Shown piece by piece: positions 17,094 to 25,477 of a DNA stretch of 64,000 nucleotides. The notes under the pieces are model-generated. The model searched no databases. It saw only the letters and a list, made by a program, of their open reading frames with translations, and was not told the origin of the DNA. Source of the DNA: Phaeobacter inhibens DSM 16374 (GTDB lineage Bacteria; Pseudomonadota; Alphaproteobacteria; Rhodobacterales; Rhodobacteraceae); assembly GCF_000473105.1 (NCBI RefSeq), contig NZ_KI421498.1:1674001-1738000 (forward strand), in the 5' to 3' direction. Made by a program: the position numbers and the translations under genes. How positions within the stretch are numbered: the first letter of the stretch is position 1; the number at the start of each line of letters is the position of its first letter.

Positions 17094-17854
17094 AACTATC
17101 GCAAAACGGTTGGGTAGTGATTGCGGGGCTTGGCCCCGGCAATGAGGCGCTGGTGACGCAGGAAGTGCGTGACGTCATTGATGAGGCCACGGATATCGTC
17201 GGCTATATCCCCTATGTGAAGCGCATCGCGCCGCGCGAGGGGCTGACCCTGCACGCCACTGACAACCGGGTCGAAGTGGACCGCGCCACCCATGCGTTGG
17301 AAATGGCCGCTGAGGGCAAGCGCGTTGTTGTGGTGTCCTCTGGTGATCCCGGTGTGTTCGCCATGGCCTCTGCCGTGTTCGAAGCGCTTGAAAACAATGC
17401 AGAAAGCCGCCCCGAATGGCTGGATCTGGAGATCAAGGTGCTGCCCGGCATCACCGCAATGCTGGCCGCCGCGGCCGCCATCGGGGCGCCCTTGGGGCAT
17501 GATTTTGCGGCCATCAACCTTAGCGATAATCTGAAGCCCTGGAGCCTGATTGAGAAGCGCCTGCAGCTGGTCGGCGAGGCCGGTCTGGCGATGGCGTTTT
17601 ACAATCCGCGCTCGAAGTCGCGGCCGCATCAGTTTGCCCGCGCGCTGGAGATCCTGCGCGAGGCCTGCGGCGCGGAGACGCTGATCACATTTGCCCGCGA
17701 CGTGACCAAGCCGGGGCAGGAACTGCTGACCGTGCCGCTGAAGGACGCGAAGCCCGAGATGGCCGATATGCGCACCGTAGTGATTGTCGGCAACCGCGAC
17801 ACCCGCCGGATTGGCAGCTACGTCTACACCCCCCGTTACGCGGCTGAGGGTTAA
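17090..17854 (+). CDS. cobJ: Precorrin-3B C17-methyltransferase
   Basis: The protein has 254 residues. It carries GLGPGN, the SGDPGVFAMA block, PGITAMLAAAA and the C-terminal TVVIVGNRDTRRI seen in CobJ. It performs ring contraction together with C-17 methylation. Its start overlaps the cobI stop, and its stop overlaps the 3' end of cobK, which comes from the opposite strand (17851-17854). This ends the rightward run cobN-G-H-I-J. Confidence 0.95.
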   Translation: MKLSQNGWVVIAGLGPGNEALVTQEVRDVIDEATDIVGYIPYVKRIAPREGLTLHATDNRVEVDRATHALEMAAEGKRVVVVSSGDPGVFAMASAVFEALENNAESRPEWLDLEIKVLPGITAMLAAAAAIGAPLGHDFAAINLSDNLKPWSLIEKRLQLVGEAGLAMAFYNPRSKSRPHQFARALEILREACGAETLITFARDVTKPGQELLTVPLKDAKPEMADMRTVVIVGNRDTRRIGSYVYTPRYAAEG

Positions 17855-18591
17855 GCGGCGGAATGCGAAAGCCAGGCCATCACCTCTGCGACGCTGCCCT
17901 TGATGGGCCGCGCAGGCACGTCCGGTCTGCCGATCATGATGACGGGCAGGCCGAGGGTGCGCGCAGCGGTGAGTTTGGCCGCAGCCCCTGCGCCGCCTGC
18001 GTTCTTGGCCACCACATGGGTAATGCCGTGGCGCTGCATCAGGGCAGTGTCGCCCGCCACATCAAACGGCCCGCGGGCAATCTCAACCGTGGTGTGCGGC
18101 AGCGGCAGATTGGCCTCCGGCGCATCCACCAGCCGCAGCAGGTAGTGATGCTGGGGTTTCACTGCGAACTGGGTCAGGTTCTGCTTGCCGATGGCCAGAA
18201 ACACCCGTGCCGCGGCGTCGGGCAAAGCGTTGACGGCTTCATCAATAGTCCCGGCGTGAACCCAAGCGTCGCCCTCCCCCGCTTGCCAGGCCGGGCGTTC
18301 GAAGGCGCAAAGCTTCACATCCGTCGCTTCGCAGGCGTGAACCGCATTGGTGCTCATCTGCGCGGCAAACGGGTGGGTGGCGTCGACCACATGGGTGATG
18401 CTTTCGGCCTTCAGATATTCCGAAAGCCTCTCCACGCCGCCGAAGCCGCCGACACGGGTGGGCAGCGGCTGGCTGACGGGCTTGGCTGTGCGGCCCGCGT
18501 AGGAAAACACCGCATCCGCGCCAGTTTCCGCAAGGGTTTTGGCCAATTGCGAGGCCTCGGTGGTACCGCCCAGAAGAAGGATGCGTGTCAT
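17851..18591 (-). CDS. cobK: Precorrin-6A reductase
   Basis: The protein has 246 residues beginning TRILLLGGTTEASQLAKTL, the CobK/CbiJ nucleotide-binding N-terminus. It continues with VVDATHPFAAQMS and the C-terminal VVAKNAGGAGAAAKLTAARTLGLPVIMIGRP. It reduces precorrin-6A with NADPH. It is the only cob gene of the central block on the minus strand. Its start codon is the complement of 18589-18591 and shares bases with the cobL ATG (18590-18592) in a CATG. The 3' end meets cobJ tail to tail with a 4-base overlap. Confidence 0.94.
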   Translation of the reverse strand: MTRILLLGGTTEASQLAKTLAETGADAVFSYAGRTAKPVSQPLPTRVGGFGGVERLSEYLKAESITHVVDATHPFAAQMSTNAVHACEATDVKLCAFERPAWQAGEGDAWVHAGTIDEAVNALPDAAARVFLAIGKQNLTQFAVKPQHHYLLRLVDAPEANLPLPHTTVEIARGPFDVAGDTALMQRHGITHVVAKNAGGAGAAAKLTAARTLGLPVIMIGRPDVPARPIKGSVAEVMAWLSHSAA

Positions 18592-19774
18592 GTCTAACCC
18601 GTGGCTCACAATCATTGGTCTGGGCGAAAATGGACTGGAAGGCTTGGGCGATGCAAGCCGGAAGGCGCTTGCGGAAGCCGAAGTGATCATAGGCGGCCCC
18701 CGGCATCTGGAATTGGCTGGCGCTGGCGGCAAAGGCCAGCCCTGGCCGGTGCCGTTTTCCATCGAACCAGTGCTGGCGGCGCGGGGGCGGCGCGTTGTTG
18801 TTCTGGCCTCGGGCGATCCGTTCTGGCATGGCGCTGGTGGCTCGCTGATGCGGGATCTGGAGGCGGGTGAGTGGGTGTCGCACCCCTCGCCATCGTGTTT
18901 TGCACTGGCGGCCAACCGGTTGGGCTGGAAGCTGGAAGAAGTGCTGTGCCTGGGACTGCATGCGGCGCCTTACGCGCGGCTGCTGCCGCTGCTGGGCCGG
19001 GGCGTTCGGGTGATCTGCACCCTGCGGGACGGGGCGGCGCCTGCGGAATTGGCGGCCTGGCTGGCTGCGAATGGCCAGCCGGGTGCGCGGCTGCATGTGA
19101 TGGAGCGGCTTGGCGGCCCCAAGGAAAGGCTGTTCCATGCCACTGCCGAAGCTTGGGATCTGCCGCCGGGGGCAGCTCCGGTCCTTATGACCATCGAGGC
19201 CATGCGGCCCGGGCTGCCGCAGGCTTCGGGGCTGGCGGATAGTCTTTTTGCCAGTGACGGGCAGATCACCAAGCGGCCGATCCGGGCGCTGACGCTATCG
19301 ACACTGGCCCCGCGTGCGGGTGAGCTGCTGTGGGACATCGGCGGCGGGTCCGGCTCGGTTTCGGTGGAATGGTGTCTGGCGGCGCGGGGTGCGCGGGCGA
19401 TCACCTTTGAGCCGCGTGAGAGCCGGTTGGAGAATATCCGCGCCAATGCGGCGGGGTTTGGACTGGATCACCGGATGCAAGCCGTGCTGGGCAAGGCGCC
19501 GGATGTGCTGGATGGCCATCTCCTGCCCGATTGCGTTTTCATCGGTGGCGGCGGCTCGCAAGAGATGCTGGATCATTTGTGGGAGATCCTGCCGGAAGGA
19601 ACCCGGCTTGTTGCAAATGGCGTCACGCTTGAGACGGAAACACTGCTGATGCAGGCCCATGCTGCGCGCGGCGGGCATCTGCTGAAGGCTGAGATCGCCG
19701 AGGCCGGCCCCTTGGGAACCATGCGCGACTGGCAGCGGGCGCGGCCCGTTATTCAGTGGAGCGTCACCCGATGA
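18590..19774 (+). CDS. cobL: Precorrin-6B C5,15-methyltransferase (decarboxylating)
   Basis: The protein has 394 residues in two parts. An N-terminal CobL/CbiE-type methyltransferase (GLGENGLEGL, ASGDPFWHGAGGSL) is followed by a C-terminal CbiT-type Rossmann methyltransferase (LLWDIGGGSGSVSVEWCLAA, FIGGGGS). It methylates C-5 and C-15 and decarboxylates the C-12 acetate. AAGAAGG (18574-18580) lies 9 bases before ATG 18590, which supports this start. That ribosome site and any promoter lie inside cobK coding sequence. It overlaps cobE by 4 bases. Confidence 0.94.
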   Translation: MSNPWLTIIGLGENGLEGLGDASRKALAEAEVIIGGPRHLELAGAGGKGQPWPVPFSIEPVLAARGRRVVVLASGDPFWHGAGGSLMRDLEAGEWVSHPSPSCFALAANRLGWKLEEVLCLGLHAAPYARLLPLLGRGVRVICTLRDGAAPAELAAWLAANGQPGARLHVMERLGGPKERLFHATAEAWDLPPGAAPVLMTIEAMRPGLPQASGLADSLFASDGQITKRPIRALTLSTLAPRAGELLWDIGGGSGSVSVEWCLAARGARAITFEPRESRLENIRANAAGFGLDHRMQAVLGKAPDVLDGHLLPDCVFIGGGGSQEMLDHLWEILPEGTRLVANGVTLETETLLMQAHAARGGHLLKAEIAEAGPLGTMRDWQRARPVIQWSVTR

Positions 19775-20148
19775 AAGTGGCGGGGATCGGTTTTCGCGAG
19801 GCTGCAACGGCAGCGGATTTGCAGGCCGCGCTGGCGCTGACTGGTGAGCATGTGGATGCCGTCGCCTCCATTGCAGAGAAGGCCCATGCCCCAGCCATGC
19901 AGGAGTTTGCACGCAGCATCGGCCTCCCGGTGATTGTATTGCAGGAAGCAGATATTGCCGGGGAGCAGACGCTGACCTGCTCGCCCCGGATCAAGGCGCG
20001 GTTCGGCACCGGGTCGCTGGCGGAAGCCGCGGCGCTGGCCGGGGCGCGCCATGGGGTGCCGGGCGCCAAATCGCGCCTTCTCGCCCCCAGAGTTGTCACC
20101 GCGGATGGGCTTGCCACCGCGGCCATAGCAGAGAGACTTGAGCCATGA
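19771..20148 (+). CDS. cobE: Cobalamin biosynthesis protein CobE (CbiG C-terminal domain)
   Basis: The protein has 125 residues matching the CobE/CbiG_C fold. It opens with [15 protein letters not shown] and later carries the conserved [20 protein letters not shown] and [13 protein letters not shown] 19771 overlaps the cobL stop (ATGA), and the gene overlaps cobM by ATGA at 20145. The biochemical role is not firmly settled in the family. Its fixed position between cobL and cobM fits a structural or hydrolytic accessory role around the precorrin-5 to -6 steps. Confidence 0.9.
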   Translation: MKVAGIGFREAATAADLQAALALTGEHVDAVASIAEKAHAPAMQEFARSIGLPVIVLQEADIAGEQTLTCSPRIKARFGTGSLAEAAALAGARHGVPGAKSRLLAPRVVTADGLATAAIAERLEP

Positions 20149-20939
20149 CCGTTCACTTCATTGGCGCCGGACCGGGCGCTGCCGACCTTCTTACCTTACG
20201 CGGGCGCGATATCCTCGCGGCCTGCCCGGTGTGCCTATATGCGGGTTCGCTGGTGCCGGAGGAAATCCTGAGCCACTGCCCAAAGGACGCCAAGGTAGTA
20301 AACACGGCGGCGATGGATCTGGACGCCATCGTGGGTGAAATCAAGGCCGCCCATGAAGCAGGTCAGGACGTGGCGCGGCTGCATTCCGGCGATCTGTCGG
20401 TGTGGTCCGCGATGGGCGAGCAGCTGCGCCGACTGAAGGCCGAGGGCATTCCGGTCAGCGTTACCCCCGGCGTGCCGTCCTTTGCCGCCGCTGCTGCTGC
20501 GCTGGGAACCGAGCTGACCCTACCGGGTCTGGGCCAGTCAGTGGTGCTGACACGAACACCGGGGCGGGCGTCTTCGATGCCTGCAGGCGAGTCGCTGGAG
20601 AATTTCGCCCGCACCGGCACCACGCTGGCGATCCACCTGTCGATCGGCAATCTGGATCATGTGGTGGAGAGCCTGACGCCGCATTACGGGGCTGATTGCC
20701 CGGTGGCGGTGGTCTACCGCGCCAGCTGGCCGGATCAGCAGATCATCCGCGCCACTTTGGACACCCTGAAGGCATCGCTGGACGAGAAGATTTCACGCAC
20801 CGCGCTGGTTCTGGTAGGGCCGGTACTGAAGGGCGAAGGTTTTGACGAAAGCTGCCTTTACTCCACAGAATACGACCGCCGCTACCGGCCGCAAAGTGCT
20901 GAAAGCCCGTGGTCGAGCTGGAGCCACGGGGATGATTGA
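20145..20939 (+). CDS. cobM: Precorrin-4 C11-methyltransferase
   Basis: The protein has 264 residues. The [16 protein letters not shown] opening, [12 protein letters not shown], the [15 protein letters not shown] block and [13 protein letters not shown] identify CobM. It methylates C-11 using SAM. It is joined to cobE and cobB by overlaps. The extreme C-terminus ([12 protein letters not shown]) coincides with the cobB start region. Confidence 0.95.
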   Translation: MTVHFIGAGPGAADLLTLRGRDILAACPVCLYAGSLVPEEILSHCPKDAKVVNTAAMDLDAIVGEIKAAHEAGQDVARLHSGDLSVWSAMGEQLRRLKAEGIPVSVTPGVPSFAAAAAALGTELTLPGLGQSVVLTRTPGRASSMPAGESLENFARTGTTLAIHLSIGNLDHVVESLTPHYGADCPVAVVYRASWPDQQIIRATLDTLKASLDEKISRTALVLVGPVLKGEGFDESCLYSTEYDRRYRPQSAESPWSSWSHGDD

Positions 20940-22275
20940 TAGAATGGCTGATCCAATGACAGATATGAACCCTCCCGGCCTGATGATCTCAGCACCGTCT
21001 TCGGGTACCGGCAAGACCACGGTGATGCTGGGCCTGTTGCGGGCGCTGGCAGAGGACGGGCTGGTGGTGCAACCCTACAAAAGTGGGCCGGACTACATCG
21101 ACCCGGCCTTCCACCTTGCGGCGGCGGGCAGGCCCAGTTTCAACCTCGACACTTGGGCCATGGATGCAGGCCTGCTGGATGCGGTCACGGGTCAGGCGGC
21201 GGGTGCGGAAATCTGCATCGGTGAAGGCTCCATGGGGCTTTATGACGGTGTTGCCACGCGCGGGCAGTCGGGTTTTGGCTCCTCTGCCGAGACCGCCAAG
21301 CGCATGGGCTGGCCGGTGGTGCTGGTGGTCGATGTGGGCGGTCAGGCGCAATCCGCTGCCGCCACGGCGCTTGGGTTCAAGAACTATGACACCGATGTGC
21401 CCTTTGCCGGGGTCATTCTGAACCGGGTGGCAAGCCCGCGCCATGAACGGCTGACGCGATTGGGCATGGAGAAGGCCGGGATCAAGGTGCTGGGTTCCCT
21501 GCCCCGACGCGGCGATCTGGCGCTGCCGGAGCGGCATCTGGGCCTCATTCAGGCGGTGGAGCATCCGGATCTGGAAGCGGCGATTGCAGGCTATGCGGCG
21601 TTCCTGCGCGAGAATGTCGATCTGGAGGCGATCAAGTCGGCGGCCCTCGCAGGTGCTGCTCCGGCGGCGGCAAAACTGCCTCTGCCTCCGGCGCAGCGAA
21701 TTGCGCTGGCGCGGGATGCGGCGTTTTCCTTTACTTACCCGCATCTGCTGACCGGCTGGCGCGCGGCGGGGGCAGAGATCCTGCCGTTCTCGCCGCTGGC
21801 GGATGAAGCACCTGCGGCGGACGCCGATCTGGTCTGGCTGCCTGGCGGCTATCCGGAACTGCATGGTGGCACACTGGCGGCGGCAGAGACATTCCGCGCA
21901 GGGCTGCGCAAACACGCCGAGACCAAGCCGGTACATGGCGAATGCGGTGGTTACATGGCCCTCGGCGAGGCGCTGATCGACAAGGAAGGCAACCGGCACC
22001 AGATGGCCGGCCTTCTGGGTCTTGTGACCTCCTACGAGAAGCGCAAATTCCACCTTGGCTATCGCCGGGCTGTGCTACAGGCCGGAATGCCAGGCTTTGC
22101 AGCGGGCACGGCACTGCGGGGGCACGAATTCCACTATTCGACCATTCTGGACGAACCCGATGCGCCGCTGGCCAATGTCATGGATGCGGACGGCAACCCG
22201 GTGCCGGAAACCGGATCGATCAAAGGCCATGTCACCGGCACCTTCTTCCATCTGATTACCGGAGAGCAGGCATGA
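20932..22275 (+). CDS. cobB: Cobyrinate / hydrogenobyrinate a,c-diamide synthase
   Basis: The protein has about 447 residues. The P-loop [11 protein letters not shown] is near the N-terminus, and the glutamine amidotransferase class I-type domain is C-terminal, with [13 protein letters not shown] as the Cys nucleophile region. It amidates the a and c side chains using glutamine and ATP. Start choice is uncertain: ATG 20932 has GGAG 8 bases upstream and overlaps cobM by 8 bases, while ATGs at 20944, 20956 and 20965 also fit the family's short N-terminus. It overlaps cobA by ATGA. Confidence 0.93.
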   Translation: MIDRMADPMTDMNPPGLMISAPSSGTGKTTVMLGLLRALAEDGLVVQPYKSGPDYIDPAFHLAAAGRPSFNLDTWAMDAGLLDAVTGQAAGAEICIGEGSMGLYDGVATRGQSGFGSSAETAKRMGWPVVLVVDVGGQAQSAAATALGFKNYDTDVPFAGVILNRVASPRHERLTRLGMEKAGIKVLGSLPRRGDLALPERHLGLIQAVEHPDLEAAIAGYAAFLRENVDLEAIKSAALAGAAPAAAKLPLPPAQRIALARDAAFSFTYPHLLTGWRAAGAEILPFSPLADEAPAADADLVWLPGGYPELHGGTLAAAETFRAGLRKHAETKPVHGECGGYMALGEALIDKEGNRHQMAGLLGLVTSYEKRKFHLGYRRAVLQAGMPGFAAGTALRGHEFHYSTILDEPDAPLANVMDADGNPVPETGSIKGHVTGTFFHLITGEQA

Positions 22276-23036
22276 GCGGCTTTGTCAGCTTTGTGTCCTC
22301 CGGTCCCGGTGATCCGGAACTGCTGACCGTCAAGGCCGTCAAACGGCTGGAAGCGGCGGATGCGGTGCTGTTTGACGATCTGTCCTCAGGGCCGATCCTG
22401 ACCCATGCCCGCGCGGATGCGGATCTGGTGGGTGTCGGCAAACGGGCCGGCCGCCCCTCGCCCAAGCAAGACCATGTAAGCCAGTTGCTGGTCGATTACG
22501 CCAATAGCGGGCTGCATGTTGTGCGGCTGAAATCCGGCGATTCCGGTGTCTTTGGCCGGTTGGAGGAAGAGATCACCGCGCTGCGGCAGGCCGGGATCGG
22601 GTTTGAGATCGTGCCCGGTGTCACAGCGGCCTCGGCAGCGGCGGCGGCGGCGAATATCCCGCTGACCCGACGGCTGACCGCGCGGCGGCTGCAGTTCATC
22701 ACCGGTCACGACGTCACTGGCGGGCTGCCCGATCAGCTGAACCTCGCCGCACTGGCGGACCCGGATGCAACCACCGTGGTCTATATGGGCAAGCGGACCT
22801 TTGCCTCACTGGCGGAAAAGCTGCTGGAGGCAGGATTGCCACCTCAAACCCATGCGCTGATTGCACTGGGGGTTTCTACACCGGAGCAATCCTTGCATTG
22901 CCATACAGTCGGCGAGCTGCCGGAGGTGCTGCGTGCGATGGAGACCACGGCACCGGTGCTGATCCTCTACGGCCCGCTTGCCGATCAGCCTGCGGATCCC
23001 GCCCATGCCGGGGTCAGCGCAAAGGACGACGGCTAA
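22272..23036 (+). CDS. cobA: Uroporphyrinogen-III C-methyltransferase
   Basis: The protein has 254 residues. The SUMT signature is present: SSGPGDPELLTVKAVKRLEAADAVLFDDL, VRLKSGDSGVFGR and VPGVTAASAAAA. It makes precorrin-2, the committed step, by two SAM-dependent methylations. The start overlaps the cobB stop (ATGA). As the last gene of the cobL-E-M-B-A run it is followed by a convincing terminator at 23099. Confidence 0.94.
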   Translation: MSGFVSFVSSGPGDPELLTVKAVKRLEAADAVLFDDLSSGPILTHARADADLVGVGKRAGRPSPKQDHVSQLLVDYANSGLHVVRLKSGDSGVFGRLEEEITALRQAGIGFEIVPGVTAASAAAAAANIPLTRRLTARRLQFITGHDVTGGLPDQLNLAALADPDATTVVYMGKRTFASLAEKLLEAGLPPQTHALIALGVSTPEQSLHCHTVGELPEVLRAMETTAPVLILYGPLADQPADPAHAGVSAKDDG

Positions 23037-23098
23037 CCAGCCGGTCACCGCGCGGCCCCTGCGCCCGGACCAGAGGTCATCCCGCTCTGAGAGGCCAC

Positions 23099-23138
23099 AT
23101 CCTGCCCGTGTTTCGCGGGTGGGATATTTCTATTTTTC
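23099..23138 (+). terminator. Rho-independent terminator after cobA
   Basis: ATCCTGCCCG (23099-23108) pairs with CGGGTGGGAT (23116-23125) over ten positions including two G-U pairs. The U-rich tail ATTTCTATTTTT follows. It closes the cob operon before the second riboswitch. Confidence 0.8.
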
Positions 23139-23238
23139 CGTGTTCATGGCAGCTGACCCAAGGGCGCGTCGCAATCGCCTTCTGCGGGGCCGGATTCAAA
23201 CTTGACCGAGTCGGGGCGCAGGGGCCACATAGGCGGCA

Positions 23239-23425
23239 TATGGTGTTCCAACGGCGCGAAGCGTCAGGACTGAAACGGGAATGAGGAACGGTGGACCCAA
23301 TTGCGGCACCGAAGCCTCAACCGCCCCCGCGACTGTGAGCGGCGAGCAGCTTTCCAACACCCACTGGCCAACTGGCTGGGAAGGGGGAAAGCAAGCAGCG
23401 ACCCGCGAGTCAGGAGACCGGCCAT
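23239..23425 (+). ncRNA. Cobalamin riboswitch 2
   Basis: The family blocks appear in order: GGTGTTCC, ACGGGAATGAGGAA, GAAGCC, the core CCGCCCCCGCGACTGTGAGC (about 23330-23340), CACTGG, TGGGAAGG and GAGTCAGGAGACCGGCC. It is on the plus strand and ends about 43 bases before the cbiM-like permease gene, whose GGAGAGGAGA ribosome site would be the target if control is translational. The remaining non-coding bases before it (23037-23238) hold only the cobA terminator. Confidence 0.92.
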
Positions 23426-23468
23426 GCAACAACAACATCCCGTCGGGTGAGACGGAGAGGAGACAGTT

Positions 23469-24146
23469 ATGCATATCGAACCAGGCATCGTTGATGCCAC
23501 CAAAATCGGCTTGTCCTATGCCACGGCAGCCGGTGCTGCGACCTATGCCGCCAAGGAAACCTTTGCGGATCTGAAAAAGACCAATATCGCCTCCTACGCG
23601 CTGCGCGCCCTGGTCGCGACTGTTGGCGTGTTCCTGTTCTTTGAGGTGCTGCCGCATTTCCCCGTTGGCGTGTCCGAGGTGCATTTCATTCTCGGCTCGA
23701 CCCTGTTTCTGATCCTTGGGTCCGCGCCTGCGGCCTTTGGTCTGGCCGTGGGTCTGCTGATTCAGGGTGTGTTCTTTGCGCCGTTTGATCTGCCGATGTA
23801 TTTCATCAACCTGACCACGCTCCTGGTGCCGCTGTTTGCGCTGCAAGCGCTGGCCAGCCGTATCATCGCCCCGGGCACCGCCTATATCGATCTGAAATAC
23901 AGTCAGGCGCTGGCGCTGAGCACCGCCTATCAGGGCGGCGTGGTGGCCTGGGTGGCGTTCTGGGCCTTCTACGGTCAGGGGTTTGGCGGCGAGACCGTGA
24001 CCTCCGTGCTGACCTTTGGCGGTGCCTATATGCTGGTGATCCTGATTGAGCCAATTGCCGATCTGGCGGTTCTGGCTGGTGCCAAGGCGATGCGTGGCCT
24101 CAACGGCAGCGCGCTGGTGACACCACGCCTTTACAACAACGCCTGA
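23469..24146 (+). CDS. cbiM: CbiM-like cobalt ECF transporter permease
   Basis: The protein has 225 residues beginning MHIEPG, the N-terminal MHIP-like metal-binding start of CbiM/NikM proteins. About six hydrophobic segments follow, with the family stretch VGVSEVHFILGSTLFLILG and a second conserved NLTTLLVPLFAL. It is predicted to be the inner-membrane substrate-capture component for Co2+ uptake. Control by a cobalamin riboswitch supports cobalt over nickel. No cbiN, cbiQ or cbiO lies beside it, so partners are elsewhere or it works alone. A terminator follows at 24170. Confidence 0.85.
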   Translation: MHIEPGIVDATKIGLSYATAAGAATYAAKETFADLKKTNIASYALRALVATVGVFLFFEVLPHFPVGVSEVHFILGSTLFLILGSAPAAFGLAVGLLIQGVFFAPFDLPMYFINLTTLLVPLFALQALASRIIAPGTAYIDLKYSQALALSTAYQGGVVAWVAFWAFYGQGFGGETVTSVLTFGGAYMLVILIEPIADLAVLAGAKAMRGLNGSALVTPRLYNNA

Positions 24147-24169
24147 TCCTTGGCACATGAATGAACCGG

Positions 24170-24197
24170 CACGGCCCCGCCTTCGGGGCCGTGTTTT
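24170..24197 (+). terminator. Rho-independent terminator between cbiM and cobF
   Basis: CACGGCCCCG (24170-24179) and CGGGGCCGTG (24184-24193) form a perfect 10-bp stem with loop CCTT, followed by TTTT. cobF, starting 18 bases further on, must rely on read-through or on a promoter overlapping this element. Confidence 0.88.
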
Positions 24198-24214
24198 GTC
24201 TGAAAGGCCCCGCG

Positions 24215-24982
24215 ATGATTGACCTCACCCTGATCGGTATCGGTACCGGCAACCCACAGCATCTGACCCTGCAGGCCGTTGAGGCACTGAACGCGCAGGA
24301 TCTGATCCTGATCCCCAACAAAGGGGCCGGTAAGGACGATCTGGCAGGGCTGCGTCAAGCAATCTGCGCCGAGGCGATCCGGGATCACGGCCAGACCGAT
24401 GAAGCCCCCCGTATCGTGGAATTCGACCTGCCGGTGCGGGATGAGGCGACACAGGATTACCGCCAGCGGGTGGATGACTGGCATGACGCCATCGCCGAAA
24501 TCTGGTGGCAGACCATCACCGCCCATCTGCCCGAGGGCGGCGCGGTTGGGTTTCTGGTCTGGGGGGATCCCTCGCTCTATGACAGTACGATGCGGATTGC
24601 GGACCGGCTGAAAACACGGGCCGAGATTGCCCTGCGCGTCATTCCCGGCATCACCTCCATTCAGGCGCTGACGGCGGCGCATGCGATCCCGATCAATACC
24701 ATCAACGGCCCCTTCACCATCACCACCGGGCGGCAGCTGCGCGATGCGGGCTGGCCAGCCAGTGCTGACACCGTGGTTGTGATGCTGGACGGGGCCTGTT
24801 CGTTCCAGTCGCTTGAGGCTGATGGCGTTGAAATCTGGTGGACGGCCTATGCCGGGATGGAAAACGAGATTTCGATTTCGGGTCCGCTGGCCGTGGTGGC
24901 GGATCGTATCATTGAGACCCGCGCCAAAGCCCGCGCCGATCATGGCTGGATCATGGATATCTATCTGCTGCGGCGCGGCTGA
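24215..24982 (+). CDS. cobF: Precorrin-6A synthase (deacetylating)
   Basis: The protein has 255 residues starting MIDLTLIGIGTGNPQHLTLQAV. It has the methyltransferase-fold blocks GFLVWGDPSLYDSTMRIAD and VIPGITSIQALTAAHAI, plus the CobF-specific INGPFTITTGRQLRDAGWP. It removes the C-20 carbon as acetate and methylates C-1, an oxygen-dependent-pathway step. ATG 24215 is chosen because the family begins at this motif; the longer frame runs through the terminator hairpin. It is separated from the main operon. Confidence 0.93.
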   Translation: MIDLTLIGIGTGNPQHLTLQAVEALNAQDLILIPNKGAGKDDLAGLRQAICAEAIRDHGQTDEAPRIVEFDLPVRDEATQDYRQRVDDWHDAIAEIWWQTITAHLPEGGAVGFLVWGDPSLYDSTMRIADRLKTRAEIALRVIPGITSIQALTAAHAIPINTINGPFTITTGRQLRDAGWPASADTVVVMLDGACSFQSLEADGVEIWWTAYAGMENEISISGPLAVVADRIIETRAKARADHGWIMDIYLLRRG

Positions 24983-25057
24983 CAACAACTGCGCTGATGT
25001 CCGGTCTCGCGCTCGGCGATGCCTGTGGCCATGCGCTTGAGCTTAGGGCGGCTGGAG

Positions 25058-25147
25058 TGGCGGGGAGACAGGGATTCGAACCCTGGGAACGCTCTCACGT
25101 TCAACGGTTTTCAAGACCGCCGCATTCGACCACTCTGCCACCTCCCC
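25058..25147 (-). tRNA. tRNA-Ser (anticodon UGA)
   Basis: Read on the minus strand the 90-nt gene begins GGGGAGGTGGCAGAGTGG and ends CTCCCCG-CCA, so CCA is encoded. The T-arm GGTTCGAATCC, a long class II variable arm, and the anticodon loop CTTGAAA with anticodon TGA (complement of 25111-25113) are clear. The acceptor stem GGGGAG/CTCCCC pairs perfectly. Confidence 0.96.
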
Positions 25148-25158
25148 GGTCGGCGCCG

Positions 25159-25187
25159 GGTTTAGGCGCTGGCTGCCCGTCTGGCAA
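25159..25187 (-). promoter_or_regulatory. Sigma70-type promoter for tRNA-Ser
   Basis: On the minus strand, TTGCCA (25182-25187) and TAAACC (25159-25164) are separated by exactly 17 bases. The tRNA 5' end lies 11 bases after the -10 element. The GC-rich CGGCGCCG between them could act as a stringent-control discriminator. Confidence 0.5.
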
Positions 25188-25477
25188 GAGGGAATTGCAC
25201 CCCATTCCGTTTCACAGTGCCCATCGCCCGTCTTTGATGCCATGCGCCGCGTGCTGAACACGACGGGCTGCCACGCGGATCCGCGATATCCGAAAACTTG
25301 CCGAGCGGGCGGTGGCAGGGTTTCCTTGCGTTGGCGTGGCGGCTATGCTGCGCCCATCATAAGGGCGCCGGAACAACCGGCACAGAAACAGCTGACGCCG
25401 GACCAATCGGCACGGAGCGCAGGACAGCGCGCATAAGAAGGCGCAGAGCGCCGTCAGATACGGGCAAGGAAGCACAC
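25188..25477. other. Gene-free stretch before the SPOR lipoprotein gene
   Basis: I see no credible gene, RNA or repeat here. It presumably holds the promoter of the downstream lipoprotein gene, but no convincing -35/-10 pair stands out. AAGGAAGC just before ATG 25478 is its ribosome site. Confidence 0.4.
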
